The notes: generated by a model not told the origin, from the letters alone. A stretch of DNA of 64,000 nucleotides from Ascidia mentula (GCA_947561715.1 OX387204.1:11661001-11725000); one strand, 5' to 3'; positions 27,203 to 38,483 are shown, counted from the first letter of the stretch. A program made the numbers and translations.

Positions 27203-27905
27203 GTTTGCTTTGTTCTCTAGCCTTGTGTGTGTTTATTGGCCTTTGACTCAATCTAAAAGCATGTGAACTTCCCGCTCGGAAATAATCAAACGTTCGCACT
27301 GACCGGCATTCATTTATGAGAGAACCAGAACTTTGCCTGCGGTGTGTGTTTACATGCCGTGGGTAAAGCGGCGGCGCACAGTTAGAAAAACCCGCTCGTT
27401 TTTCTTTTTTTGCGCAATTCCGTTTCTTCTTTACCCCAAGAGCGTTCAGAGTGCAGCCAGACAAACCTAACCTCTACTGGACAGAAGGTAAATATAATAG
27501 AAGACAAGTCCCTAAATAACAATGCTTCTTAAAGATGAAAAAATACAAGCAATATATTATGAGCATGAGAAAAGTAACACTTATTCTGCTAAGATCGTTT
27601 TACGTAATTATACAAAATCCCATTATAGGCTCTTACAATGTCAGTATAGCCTTACTCCTGCTCCTAGAGGAAGTTCGTTTTTTAAGCAAGTTTGCGTCAT
27701 GCCGAGGCCATTTCCTCTTACGTCAGTGTTATATCCAATCAAACATGTTACTCTTGATTTACGGTTAAATGCCAATGCTTATGTAGCCTACTGCTTGTAG
27801 CGTAACCTGATCAAAAACTTATTTTTGGTCGAACGATTGTTTGAATAAAAAAATAATTCATTTCGGTTATCAGAGCTTTACATCAAACATATCGATTAGT
27901 GGTGC

Positions 27906-28161
27906 TGTAACATACGTCACAGAACCCTGCGCTTGAATTGCGTATTATTTTGCGCGCAGCTTTGCACATGTACTGCATAATCCCATAATGTGACCCAAAT
28001 GATTTAGCCATCGAATATTCTCGAGTAAAGTGATTCATTCAACATCCTGTTTACCACATAAAATGTTCTCCTATGCTTATGTCACATCATACCTATGTTC
28101 TTGTATTATATTACTTCAAGCGCCTCATGATATCACGTGACATTATTGACCAATCAGCTCT
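27906..28161 (+). repeat. Dispersed repeat, copy 1 (inverted relative to 36206-36572)
   Basis: Read forward, this block matches the reverse complement of 36206-36572 along most of its length. Shared blocks include GTAACATACGTCACAGAA, CAGCTTTGCACATGTACTGC, TTCTTGTATTATATTACTTC and the final block with TATCACGTGACATTATT followed by ACCAATCAGCTC. By eye the identity is roughly three quarters or more, with the last 30 bp nearly identical. No transposase frame or clear terminal repeat was found. Confidence 0.85.
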
Positions 28162-28165
28162 CATA

Positions 28166-28436
28166 ATGGAGAGCGTTAAAAAGCCCAGGTTAGACCGGTA
28201 AATTCATTCTATTTGATCCTATTTGCTGGCATCCTACAAACGTTGTATTGAAAGCTGTAATGTACCGTCGTAATGAAGAAGATAACAGAAATGAATACAA
28301 TTATTCGGGAAGAGATCTTGGTTCTGGGTACTTTATAGAACGGGGCAGAAGCAGGTTTAACCATCAAAGAGACTCAATAACCGCTCAGGCCATCGAGACC
28401 CGATTTTTTTGGTGTACAATTATTTCATGTGTTTGA
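28166..28436 (+). CDS. Weak two-exon coding candidate next to repeat copy 1
   Basis: An ATG at 28166 opens MESVKKPRLD, a basic nuclear-signal-like start, to a donor at CCG|GTAAAT (exon 28166-28197, phase 2). An acceptor AACAG at 28288 would join a polar frame, 28289-28436, containing NEYNYSGRDLGSGYF and ending with a TGA. Frame and phase fit, but no family is recognised and the C-terminal residues look like read-through. It could be part of a mobile element or chance. Confidence 0.2.
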
Positions 28437-29315
28437 TTTCTTTACGTAGGGAATCGATAATCTTGTTATGCTGCGTTGCGCGATATTTTACGATATAATT
28501 TTCCACATTTCAACAACTTTAATGTGAAGTAAATTTTTGACTGTCCATCAAACTTCGTTACGTGAAGTGATTCACTGAAAGAGCAGATACATTGGTCAGT
28601 AATACTTAAAAATAAGCAGACCGTTTCAAAAGAATGAAAATAGCTCTTATTTCGTTTTGCCTTGTTTTATTCCGTGTACTAAAATTTTGCCATTCTTTAA
28701 ACCGACTCCACAATTAAAAAAAATACAAGTTTACCAAAATATCGATAAATGCAGTTTATTATCACACTTTTATGTATGTTTATTATCACTCTCTTCAATA
28801 GTTGGGATTAAACTATGAAATCATATATGAAAAAAATGTACGGTATGTTGTTCAGTCATGCGTATATTATTATTTCAAGAAATTTTATCAAAACAACGCT
28901 GTCGTTGTACAAAAATAATAGTCCACATTTAACATTTGGGTCGTTTTACTTTTAGGTTCGTGGATTGTGCCACAGCATAATCAAAATGGTTGCTTTGTTG
29001 CACTTTAAAATGGATGCATATGTGGATTATAGGGCTATCGACGATATTGATGTTTTTGGCAGCACTTTATTTCAATAGCAACATATTTCCCCTTACATAA
29101 AAATATATATCTATCCCCCCTTGCATTTACGTGCTTTCCGAATCTGATTTCTTTTAAGAATCCTATGGTAGATCACAAACTACCACAGACAAATAAGGAT
29201 AAATTTGTTAGACGGAGTTTTAGATTATCAAGTCGTACTTTAGCCCATGTGATTTGGGTTCCATGCAGAAAAGTTTGAATGAAAACTCATACCAATTACT
29301 AACCCTGTCTTTGTC

Positions 29316-29766
29316 CAGGGTTGCCAGATTTTTTTACCAAAAGCGCCTAATTTTTTGTTTCAACACGCCCAAAAGTGCCAATTTCTGCAAAAACAACACG
29401 CCCAAATGCGCCCAATGTTAATGAAGTTTACACATATCAGTTACGTACACCAATGGTCATTTTATGCTTATGGTTGAACACTTAAACCGTAAACTAAGAC
29501 CGTGAGCAGGACGCAACACCTATAACACTCAGTATTTTGATCACAGCCGTCTTTGGAATATGATTATGACGCCATATTTCGTTGTGTGGTCAGTTTGCAG
29601 TATTTTAAATACGGCTGAAACAGCGTTTTGTCACATAATTAATGAGCTAATTATCACATTTTTAAATTTCCAAAACACGCCCAAAGCGCAAGGTGCAACA
29701 AAAAAGTGCAAACACCCAAGACAACATGCCGAATTGGGCGTAAAAAGCGCCCAACTGGCAACACTG
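29316..29766. mobile_element. hAT-like non-autonomous element (MITE) with 8-bp target-site duplication
   Basis: The 451-bp element begins CAGGGTTGCCAG and ends CTGGCAACACTG; the ends are inverted repeats matching at 11 of 12 bases. It is flanked on both sides by the 8-bp direct repeat TCTTTGTC (29308-29315 and 29767-29774). CAG-ended terminal repeats with 8-bp duplications are characteristic of the hAT superfamily. The interior repeats CGCCCAA-type motifs in both subterminal regions and has no transposase frame, so it would have been moved in trans. Confidence 0.9.
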
Positions 29767-30328
29767 TCTTTGTCTACCATGTCATGCAGCACTGCTGCCA
29801 AAGCCAATGCTGGTAGTTAAACACTTGTTAGTTGAATTAGGAAGCCATTAAATGTACTTTAGTTATTAAATACCATATGATATCGCATAGCCTACAAGAT
29901 AATGTTATATGCTGGCTTATTTTGTTGAAGGCCTGAAACACTGGACTCAATGATGTTTTCATGCCTATCATATGTTGGTTTATTTTGTTTCTGCAGCAGA
30001 TTGTTGGTAAAATTGCAAATGTGTATATATTTTTCCATCCTGGATATTTACTCATCTGTCATGTTATTTTGACCTAGTTTCTCAGCACCTAGAAAGCATC
30101 ATTTTACTTGTGTGCACTCTCTACTAGACTCCCAACTAGAAAATCTTCTGTGCAAATTAAAAACTTTTCAACCTGGTGCCAGATCACCATAGGAAATACA
30201 AAATGTGTTTCACATGACAGTTGGAATTTTTTTTAGATTGTTGGATACAATAAATTGACACTTTGTTTTGGATATTGCTTGAGGTTCTTAGACAACAGTA
30301 TGTTATTGTTGCAGTTGTTTCTTGAGTG

Positions 30329-33300
30329 ATGAATTTAGATCATCTAAAACAATGTTCTGGTCTGGTTCCTCCATCATATATTCACCAAGCTCAACAATCA
30401 TACTCTTCAAAAAATAAAGTTATAAGCCAGTTATTGGAACATGTAAGAAAATTGTCAAGTGGAAATATTGTTTGTAAAGGTTTTTTGTTAAAAAATCAAC
30501 ACTGATGCAATGCATTGTTTTATTGCTTCTAAGTTTATATATAATCCAAGTTAAATCCAGTTTACTTGTTTGTATTCAAACTTTAGTTTCTTTTTACCAG
30601 AAAAAATTACCAGACGAACCCTGGCCTGATGAAATTATTGAGGCCTTTCTCTCCAGTTTGTCAGAAATGGACAGCAACAATCTTCTCTCATTATGTGGTG
30701 CAGGAGAACGGGAAGGAAGATTATTCTCGAATCTTGTGGCATGTCGCCATTACAGGTATGCTAAACTTTGAACCAGGCAGTTAATGCAACTCTAGGTTGT
30801 TTTTTTCACTAAAAAATTTCTGTCCAATGACCGAAATGCCAGCAAAAATTTAGGACATTAATTTTGGTCATTTACGACATAGAGAATTATAAAAACGACG
30901 TCCGGGGCAACACAAAGGGCATTTTCACCTACTGATGAGACTCGAATAATCTACCAGTAAATTTCTTTTGGGACATTGTGTCCGAAATGGTTTTATTTTT
31001 TGTGACATTTCTAAAAAAATTGGGTCAATGACAGACAAATGACACACATAAAAAACAGATGCAACTTGTATAACTTATAAACCTTGGTCAGGAAAAGACA
31101 ATTTCATAAACTTTCTGCATCAACAGTACAGCCCATATATCTGATGTAAAAATTCATCTCGGCAACGCTTCAGCTTGAAATAGGCTGTATTGTTTAAGTT
31201 AAAACTTTGGTAAGATGTTTTTTTCTGAAATCAAGAATACTTTGTAGGTTTGCTCATGGAGTTGGTCGGTCAGGGGATGTAACTGCAGTCCAACCAAAAG
31301 CAATTGGTTCAAGTATTTTGAATCAGCTTTGTACATACATTATGTTGGATATAGTTCGTCAAGTTGGTAAATAGTGAAAATGTACAAAATTGTCCTAATG
31401 TATAAACAAACAGCACATCTCTCCCTGTTATAGTACACCAAAGCTTCATATTTTTGATATATATGTTGAAAGTCCGATAACCATCAGTGGCAATAAACAT
31501 TTGGTTGTTACTGTTTAAAAGCATATTTTTTAGGTGCAAGAACGGCAACGTCATGCATAATTGTTCCCATGGCAACAGGAATGACTTTGCTGCTATGCTT
31601 TTTGTCATTACGAACATTACGACCCAAAGCTAAATACATCATTTGGCCAAGGATTGATCAAAAATCTTGCTTTAAGGTTGGCTACTTGCATTCTGTGATT
31701 AGTGTTGTGATACATTTCAGTGTGAAGCTCATAATAAAGAATTGGGAGTTTTACCTATTTAGTCGTTTACAACATATGCACATTAAGTCTTTGCATTTTG
31801 CGAAAGATGTTTGTAGTATGTAATTACTGTACAAATTAACCATGTTTTTTGTCATCTGCAGTCAATGATATCAGCAGGGTTTGTGCCAATAATTATTGAA
31901 AACAATTTGGAAGGTGATGAACTTCGCACAGATGTAGAATCAATTAAAGATAAAATAAAAGAACTTGGTGCGGAAAACATTTTGTGTGTTCATTCAACAA
32001 CTTCATGCTTTGCACCACGAGTACCTGACAGGTTTGTTCAAAGAATTGCCTGTTTAGTTTTTTGATGTTATGTTAATATGTTTCAATAATTTAACAACAT
32101 TTGGACCAGTGCAATTTCCATTTTAACCCCATAGACTGGAGGATATTGCGGTGATATGTATGGATAAAGACATCCCACACATTGTCAACAATGCATATGG
32201 CCTGCAATCATCCAAGTGCATGCACCTGCTTGTTCAGGTAAAACTTCCAAGTTCTCCATTTGTCAAGGCATGTCTACTTTTTTGGGGAACAACCAACCAA
32301 TAACCTTAGTTTACAAAAAAAACTAAAACTTAACTTATCACGCAAATAATGAAATATTCCATTGCATTACAATCCACTTACTTTTTTAGGCAGCAAGAGT
32401 GGGCCGTGTAGATGCATTTGTACAAAGCTGTGACAAAAACATGCTTGTACCGGTTGGTGGTGCTGTTGTTGCAAGTTTTAAAACGGATGGTTTTATTGAA
32501 AAAGTTGCTTCGACGTATGCTGGCCGAGCATCAGCTTCACCTGCTATTGATCTCCTTCTCACTTCTTTACAAATGGGATTAAGTGGATTAAAAAAGCTTC
32601 TTAAGGAAAGAAAGGTTAAAAGTGCCTATCTATTAGCATATCTAATCAAACATAAATTTATTCTGTGGACAAACCATTTCACTGTTATTTGAAGAGAAAT
32701 ATAGCCGACTTGCAAAGCTAATGTTTTTTTCAGGAAAACTACACTTTTCTGAAAGCTGAATTGACGAAAATAGCTGAAAAACATGGCGAAAAAGTACTTG
32801 ATACTCCACACAATCCTATTTCAATGGGTATGACAGCACCTTAAACACTTTGTTCATGTAGTTACACAATTTGTTTAGCCATGTCCTTAAACACTCTCAC
32901 TGGGACTGAGAAGGGAGTTACTGAGTTTGGTTCAATGCTGTTCACTAGACGTGTGTCTGGAGCAAGGTATTTGTTGTTGTTATTGTTTCAAAGTTTAAAA
33001 AAATTATGTAGGTAAATGAAAGTTTGTAACATATGAGTTTTGCAAAAAAGGTCTTATAAAGCTTGAAATATGGTGTTGCTGAATTTTCAGTGTTTAGCTC
33101 GTGCTGTTACTTACTTATTTATGTTTGCAACAGCATTGTGTCTTGTTTTGTTTTAGAGTTGTGCAAATGAATACCAAAAAAACCATCGAAGGTCATTCCT
33201 TCACTGGTTATGGATCCCATTGTGACGATTATCATTGTTCTTATTTGACTGTCGCCGCTGCGATTGGAATGAAAAGGGATGAGTGCAATTTGTTACTGAA

Positions 33301-33400
33301 ACGAATCGACAAAACATTAAATGAACTAAAACACAAAAAAACTAACTTGTCAGAGAAGGAAGACGATGTAAATTACACCTCTGATATAGCAAATACTTGA
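30329..33400 (+). CDS. SEPSECS: O-phosphoseryl-tRNA(Sec) selenium transferase (SepSecS)
   Basis: PLP-dependent enzyme that converts phosphoseryl-tRNA(Sec) to selenocysteinyl-tRNA(Sec) with selenophosphate, the last step of selenocysteine synthesis in animals and archaea. Exons: 30329-30442, 30601-30755, 31248-31366, 31534-31676, 31862-32031, 32135-32237, 32390-32614, 32734-32827, 32879-32966, 33157-33400; phases close to 484 residues (about 500 in vertebrates). Diagnostic stretches are [57 protein letters not shown], and [17 protein letters not shown], whose lysine matches the family's PLP-binding lysine. TPHNPIS and [15 protein letters not shown] follow near the C-terminus. The start gives [20 protein letters not shown], aligned with the family's N-terminus. 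The donor after exon 7 (AAG|GTTAAA) is weak but forced by the frame. A selenoprotein-synthesising cytosol is implied. Confidence 0.97.
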
Positions 33401-33436
33401 CGAAAGGGCTGTACCAAAGATGTTTGCTTTATTTCA

Positions 33437-33442
33437 AATAAA
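33437..33442 (+). terminator. Polyadenylation signal of SEPSECS
   Basis: AATAAA 37 nt after the SEPSECS stop; a second hexamer follows at 33463-33468. Both lie upstream of the next predicted start at 33543, leaving almost no intergenic space. Confidence 0.7.
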
Positions 33443-33542
33443 TTCAGAATAATGTTTAATGAAATAAATCAAGCTCGCATTCATTCGTTTATCTTTCATC
33501 CCAACACGAAAATAAAACAAAGTGGAGTTAAACAAAAATAGA

Positions 33543-33892
33543 ATGCGAAGGTGAGTTAAATGTCATTTTCAATTACATGTAAAGTCAGACGGGATGTAAA
33601 ACAGCTTTCAAAGTTACGAAAGCATTGAAGCGTGAATGACCTTACCTACGCGGAACCATTCGATGGTATTTTTTCTGATGTAAGTCTTTTGAAACTCGCG
33701 ACTGAAATCAGGAAACAACTTGAAATTGTTGATTCTGAAAAGGCGTATTTAAGTGGAACAGAAACCGATTTGTTGGAAGAGTTCAAAAAAATCAGTTATA
33801 GTTGTGCTAAAAAAGTTCTTTACAATTATAAAACTATACGAAAGATGTTCGAAAAACTATTTGACCATTTACTGGGCCTTAAATCTTCTTGA
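33543..33892 (+). CDS. Small two-exon gene directly behind SEPSECS, 89 residues, unknown family
   Basis: The main open frame (33631-33892) has no ATG of its own near its 5' end and is preceded by a stop. An 8-nt coding exon, ATG-CGA-AG at 33543-33550, ends at a perfect donor (GTGAGT) and joins an acceptor (TTGAAG|C) at 33630 in phase 2 across an 80-nt intron. The product starts MRSVNDLTYAEPFDGIF, continues with charged, helix-forming sequence (LATEIRKQLEIVDSEKAYL, LLEEFKKISYSCAKKVL) and ends LFDHLLGLKSS. It is soluble, with no signal peptide or membrane segment. The composition suggests a small helical subunit of a larger complex, but I recognise no family. It starts 142 nt after the SEPSECS stop on the same strand, and an AG one base before the ATG could be a trans-splice acceptor. 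Real coding is likely; function is unknown. Confidence 0.6.
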
Positions 33893-34365
33893 AAAACTGC
33901 TTGACATGAAACGTGTATAGGCCTAAGTAGGCTATACCTGCAAGTATTGGGGCCCACCTAACAACTTTGCTTATAGCTAAAAAGCGTTTGAGAATTTATA
34001 AAAAGCCGTAAAATGACGGGTTTACTCATTGTTTTGTCCTTTTTTATTTTTATTCTGCTGAAGGAATTGGTCCCAAACCTTTAAATCGACGAGATATTTT
34101 GAATGGGATAAAAAGAAAACTTTGTTTTCTTGTACATTTACAAATAAAGGCGGCGGACCTTATTACATTAAGGTACCATGTTACGTCTTTACACACAAAG
34201 CACTGGCTTATAACAACAGGATTAGCCTGGATGTTGTTATGAATATTCCTAAGGTACAGTAATCGCCAAGCCAACATCTGCAGTCCATGGTTATAAGATC
34301 CCAATTTTTTAATATTTGAAGTTATTACGTCTTTATAATATTATTCTGGACCAAAAAAACTTGCA

Positions 34366-34825
34366 ATGGGAGCTGTTGATACATACAAGGACCAAAGTAG
34401 CCTACCTCCGAATCCTCTCCACTTGGATTTCTGGTTAAAACAGTTGGAAGAATGTTCCACACCGTATCTATCACGGAACGACGTACCGATGAGTCTTGTT
34501 GGCCACTTGGTCTTGGATGTACGATAACCCATGGTAATGTATGCATATTTTCCACCATATATATACGGTGGTATATCGATATACATTATTTACAGAAAGA
34601 ATCATGCAGATAGAGCCAACTATGTTTTTCCAAGTGCTTTGTTCAGCAGGACCCACGTTAATCCTACTACTTGTGGCAGGCCTACTGGCCGTACTCTATG
34701 TGTATTGTACTGCTGGTGAGGTTGGAGTAATCGGTTTGATTCGATATAAAAGTACGGTTTGTGTTTGTTTAGGACAAAAGCAGGAAAGACGCTACGAAGT
34801 AGTAGTAAGAAACCCGAGGTTATAG
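34366..34825 (+). CDS. Predicted small single-pass membrane protein, 103 residues
   Basis: Three exons are inferred: 34366-34518, 34610-34715 and 34773-34825; phases close at 103 residues plus stop. Exon 1 gives a soluble segment (MGAVDTYKDQSSLPP, then FWLKQLEECSTPYLSRND) and ends at GAT|GTACGA. Exon 2 begins after ATGCAG and encodes a hydrophobic helix (AGPTLILLLVAGLLAVLYVY), ending G|GTGAGG. A 57-nt intron with a T-rich acceptor (TTTGTTTAG) leads to a basic tail, QERRYEVVVRNPRL. Because 57 is a multiple of three, the last intron also reads open if retained. An acceptor at 34595 is an alternative for exon 2 but changes the phase. The topology suggests an N-out/C-in type I-like or tail-anchored protein without a signal peptide. 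No family is recognised. Confidence 0.45.
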
Positions 34826-35861
34826 CACGTCGATAAAGAGAAAGTTTTATTGGATGTGTTACGGAATTATTTCGGCAGCTTTGCAATTCGGCGGTCAGAT
34901 GTTTTTGGGTGGCGATGTTATCCCCCAATTAACCCTTCTACCTAATTCGGTACTTTTCACAAAGCTGCCTCCCTAATTCTGATACTGCCCAGAACCCTGC
35001 AATAACGGCTCACCACAAAGCCAAAGTAACCCAGGCTGATTTAACTTATTGGACGTCGTGTTAAACTAAAACGATTAAAAACAATACAAAACGCCAGTAA
35101 TCAAGTTCCCAATAACTCACAACACTGTAACAGAGATGCTAACCACGCGACGCCCAGAAGAAGACTCCTTAGGTTTAGGGAAATCCTTCGCTACAACACA
35201 ATCACCAACCAATCAGGATGCGCCTTCTCGACACGCGGCACATCCGGGGCACACAAAAACAAACGGAGCGTAAAATAATAGGAAGAAGAGGGGAGACGGA
35301 GGTAACAAAATAGTGTGGTGAAAATAGGTGAAATGCGAGACTTAAAGCAATATACGTGCGTAAAACAATATAATAAATAAGGTGGTAACAACGAAAGAAA
35401 ACAGTGAAATTACAAGGTGCCAGCAAGAAAGGTGAAAACAATGAAATACATACAATACTTAACAAAAGTGAAAGGTGACGTGAAGGAAATAAAATTCGTT
35501 ACAGATGTCAAACATAATTCTGCAACTGGTCGAAAAAACTATACAAAACATGTGGAACAAAAAAAGAATTTGTGTATAAGCTGCAGACAGATGGCCACTG
35601 TTTCGACCTAAAAGGTCTCATCAGTGCAGCTTATCATAAAAAAAGAATTGTTTCAATTTTTAAATTTAAAACAGAAACCCAGATCTGCAGTAAAAGAAGC
35701 AAAATATATCAATCCTCAAAAACATTGGTTTCCAACCTTTTTGTGGTCAGGGACTCCTTTTATTAAATCAAGCCTACGGATCGCTGGAAAAATGTACCTC
35801 AAATTTTTATAATTAACTATAGTTGTACAATCTTAAAAAAAATTTTTTTTTGAAAGTTCAA

Positions 35862-36097
35862 GACAAAGAAAAAAATAATATCACATGCAATGGCATGATT
35901 GGCAGGATCGCCCCACTGCGCAGGTCCTTGCTTGGCGATCACAGCTAACGTATCGCGATTATGAGGTTTTCGGGTTTGGCAGCCCAGGCAATGCAGCCTA
36001 GCTGGATCAGCCACTTTTTCCTGACAAGTCGGAGCGAGATTTGTAAAAAATTGCCTGGGCTGCCAAGCCCGAAAACCTCATGACAAAGAAAAAATAT
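35862..36097. mobile_element. SINE-like or retroposed element with internal hairpin and 16-bp flanking duplication
   Basis: The direct repeat GACAAAGAAAAAAATA flanks the element at 35862-35877 and 36082-36097, enclosing 204 bp. Inside, 35961-35992 and 36050-36081 are inverted copies matching at 31 of 32 bases (ATGAGGTTTTCGGG...GGCAAT). The A-rich 16-bp duplication is the kind left by LINE-type target-primed insertion. No poly(A) tail or tRNA A/B boxes are evident. On the plus strand a few short blocks (GTATCG, then ATGAGGTTT, then TTTTT and TGACA) resemble U4 snRNA in the same order, which is only suggestive. Confidence 0.6.
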
Positions 36098-36205
36098 ACC
36101 ATTGTTTTAGTAAGAACGCCATAGTTATGCTCATTCACGTGTTTCTCTGCAGGAGTCCGCGCTTCCCAGGTTGGGAATTCCTACGCATGTAATTAAATCC
36201 CGCAA

Positions 36206-36572
36206 AATGAGCTGATTGGTTAATAATGTCACGTGATAACACGAACCGCTCGAAGTAATATAATACAAGAACACAAAATACAGGATATTGCCAGCCAGCA
36301 CACATCGAAGTTATGTGTGTGTAAACCGGGTATAGGTGATTCACGTGTGTCTCGTATTATCTGGGACGCATTGAAATGGTTAGTTTAATGCAAGAGTTTG
36401 TATCTTGTGATAACATTTTATATGGTAAACAGGATATAGAATGACTCGATTTACTCGAAAACATTCGATGAGTTTATCATATGGGTCGCAGTATGGGATA
36501 ATGCAGTACATGTGCAAAGCTGCACGCAAAACATTACGCAATACAAGCACTGGTTTCTGTGACGTATGTTAC
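36206..36572 (-). repeat. Dispersed repeat, copy 2 (inverted relative to 27906-28161)
   Basis: This is the reverse-complement partner of 27906-28161. It carries roughly 100 bp of extra sequence in the middle (about 36275-36410), flanked by matching segments. The best-conserved block is again an E-box (CACGTG) followed by an inverted-orientation CCAAT box. The two copies bracket the block 28166-36205, which contains SEPSECS. Confidence 0.85.
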
Positions 36573-37978
36573 AAGCGTATGATTGTAAAGTGAAGTAATT
36601 CAGAGAAACATGGTCACATAAACATCGTATGCTGAAGCAGTAAAAGGCTATGCGATTTTTATCCAAAATGTGTTCATATAATTTGCAACACATTCAAACA
36701 TAAATCCCTAAAATATTATGGTATTTTATCCAAACGTAATCACGGAGTGCTCCAGTTTACCATGCTCTGTTAAAGGTAAGACGGACTCCTAACCAGGTTT
36801 GAAAATAACCTCATATCTTTTTAACCCTCTAACAAGTAATATATCGAACCTTTGTCTCAACTATGATTGACGCTTGGGGTTTAAACACAGTTAAAATTTA
36901 AAAAATAAGGGTCTTTAGGAGGGCCATCTTCTCAGTTTCTTTTACCATACAACAGATCAATCGCACGATCAATCCATTCAGCACATCAGCTTTGGCGTAC
37001 ATGCTGCTGCTGTGTGTTCTTTCTATCATTTGTTTTTCCAACATTTCGTCATTTATTTATGTTTTTTAGCTTTTGTAGCAATGGCACTAGAATACAAAAC
37101 TGGGCAACAATCTGTTATTGCATTTGTTGTTTTTACAACCGTTTTACTTTCCCATTAATTTCCTCCCAAAAAATAGTAGGTCCATATAGAAAAGTTTTGC
37201 TTTCCAAACTTCCAACAAGGAAGTGCCCGCGACACGATTGAAAATGCATTGTTGTCTGGAAATCACCCGTCTTTGCCCATGGAAAGTTTTTCTGTCCCTC
37301 CTATGGAAATGTTTGACTTTGCAGTACATTATTTAAGTTAAGACACGTCGCATATTTATTGCAGATCCAAATTAGATATTCCCAACACAACCGTATGCTG
37401 TTACCTTTTTTCAGTTAAGTAACAATATGTTACGTTTTCTTCCTGAAATCAACCTTTTTCCAACGCCATTTGTTGCAGTGAGCGAGGAGAGCGAAGGATT
37501 AAAAAGGAAAATAGGGCAAGTATTAATTAAGTAAAGGGCGTTATTAAGTCAAACGCCCCATTAGTTAGACGAGGTTCACGTCATGATTGTCCCGCTATGT
37601 TCCCCCAATGAACTGTTGCTATTATTATTTTGGTATTTTTTGTTATGCTATAACACATACAAAAGTGTATGACTAACGTCTCGTGCCCGTAAGTGGTACT
37701 GGACTAGTTTCGTCTTGGGCCATTTTTCTTTGAAGCATCCAGACCGAAACCCAATTACTTGGACGTCATGAGCAAGGAAGTGTTGGTATGTGAAGGCATT
37801 TGCTGCAAGGTTTGTTTGGAAGTTGATGCTTATGCAGTACTGGCGTCTTCTTCATGTGCCCAATAAAGGGTAGCAAAAGGCTGCCAGTAAAGGAAGTGAT
37901 ATTTTCCAACTTCTGTGGCAGCAAGAATAATAAGATCGTGTTGTAGCGAAATGTGGTTGAATGGGATTCTTAGATTAG

Positions 37979-38176
37979 CAGTGTTTCCCAACTGGTGGTA
38001 CACGTACCACTAGTGGTACGCGACGGCATTGCAGGTGGTGCGCGAGCACCTTTCCTTATTTTGCGGATGCAGTTCGAATTTAAAAAGTGATCTCATAATG
38101 TTTGTAACTTCATCCCCTAAGTTGCTTTGTAACACTCAACTAAGTGGTACGCAACCACAAAAAGGTTGTGAATCAA
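37979..38176. mobile_element. hAT-like MITE with 8-bp duplication (short member)
   Basis: The 198-bp element starts CAGTGTTTCCCAACTGGTGG and is bracketed by the direct repeat TAGATTAG (37971-37978 and 38177-38184). The right terminus is eroded (AGGTTGTGAATCAA), so the inverted repeat is only partial. The subterminal TAGTGGTACGCG is shared with the element at 58959-59371, so the two belong to one family. It lies about 300 nt upstream of the Ras-like gene. Confidence 0.85.
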
Positions 38177-38483
38177 TAGATTAGAGACAGGACCGATAAA
38201 AAAGGCGTGAAATTGTGATCACATTTTACCAACACTTTGAAATATCACATAAAGTTGTGTGACGCAACAATGCACCCATTCTTAAAACGAGGCTTGCCCT
38301 GCGACCAAACGTGCAAGTACGTCATTTGTTTTTCCGGTGTGGCAATATTTGTGCTATGACTGTTTATGCAATGTAAAAGAATACACTGTCATCGTGGTAT
38401 TTGTGTAAAGTGTCGCTTTACAACTGCCATCTAGGATGCACAGCTGCTTTGTAACAGATTATAGTTGAATGAGATTATTTAGC

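Larger units (their letters stand above)
27203..30328. other. Intergenic region between LDLa receptor and SEPSECS
   Basis: About 3.1 kb. It holds the 5' flank of the receptor gene, one copy of a dispersed repeat (27906-28161), a weak two-exon coding candidate (28166-28436), an AT-rich stretch (28440-29300) where I see nothing, and a hAT-like MITE (29316-29766). SEPSECS starts at 30329. Confidence 0.6.
34826..38483. other. Intergenic region with repeats, before the Ras-like gene
   Basis: About 3.7 kb without a convincing gene. It contains a 204-bp element with 16-bp flanking direct repeats (35862-36097), repeat copy 2 (36206-36572) and an hAT-like MITE (37979-38176). Open frames at 35202-35465 (-), 35417-35611 (+) and 37014-37241 (+) have no recognisable domains and look like chance. 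I see nothing specific in 36780-37970. Confidence 0.5.

Noticed and set aside
28206-28216. ATTCTATTTGA, like the first bases of the ascidian spliced leader as I remember it
   Set aside because: The match stops after 11 bases, with no following donor or SL RNA structure; likely chance.
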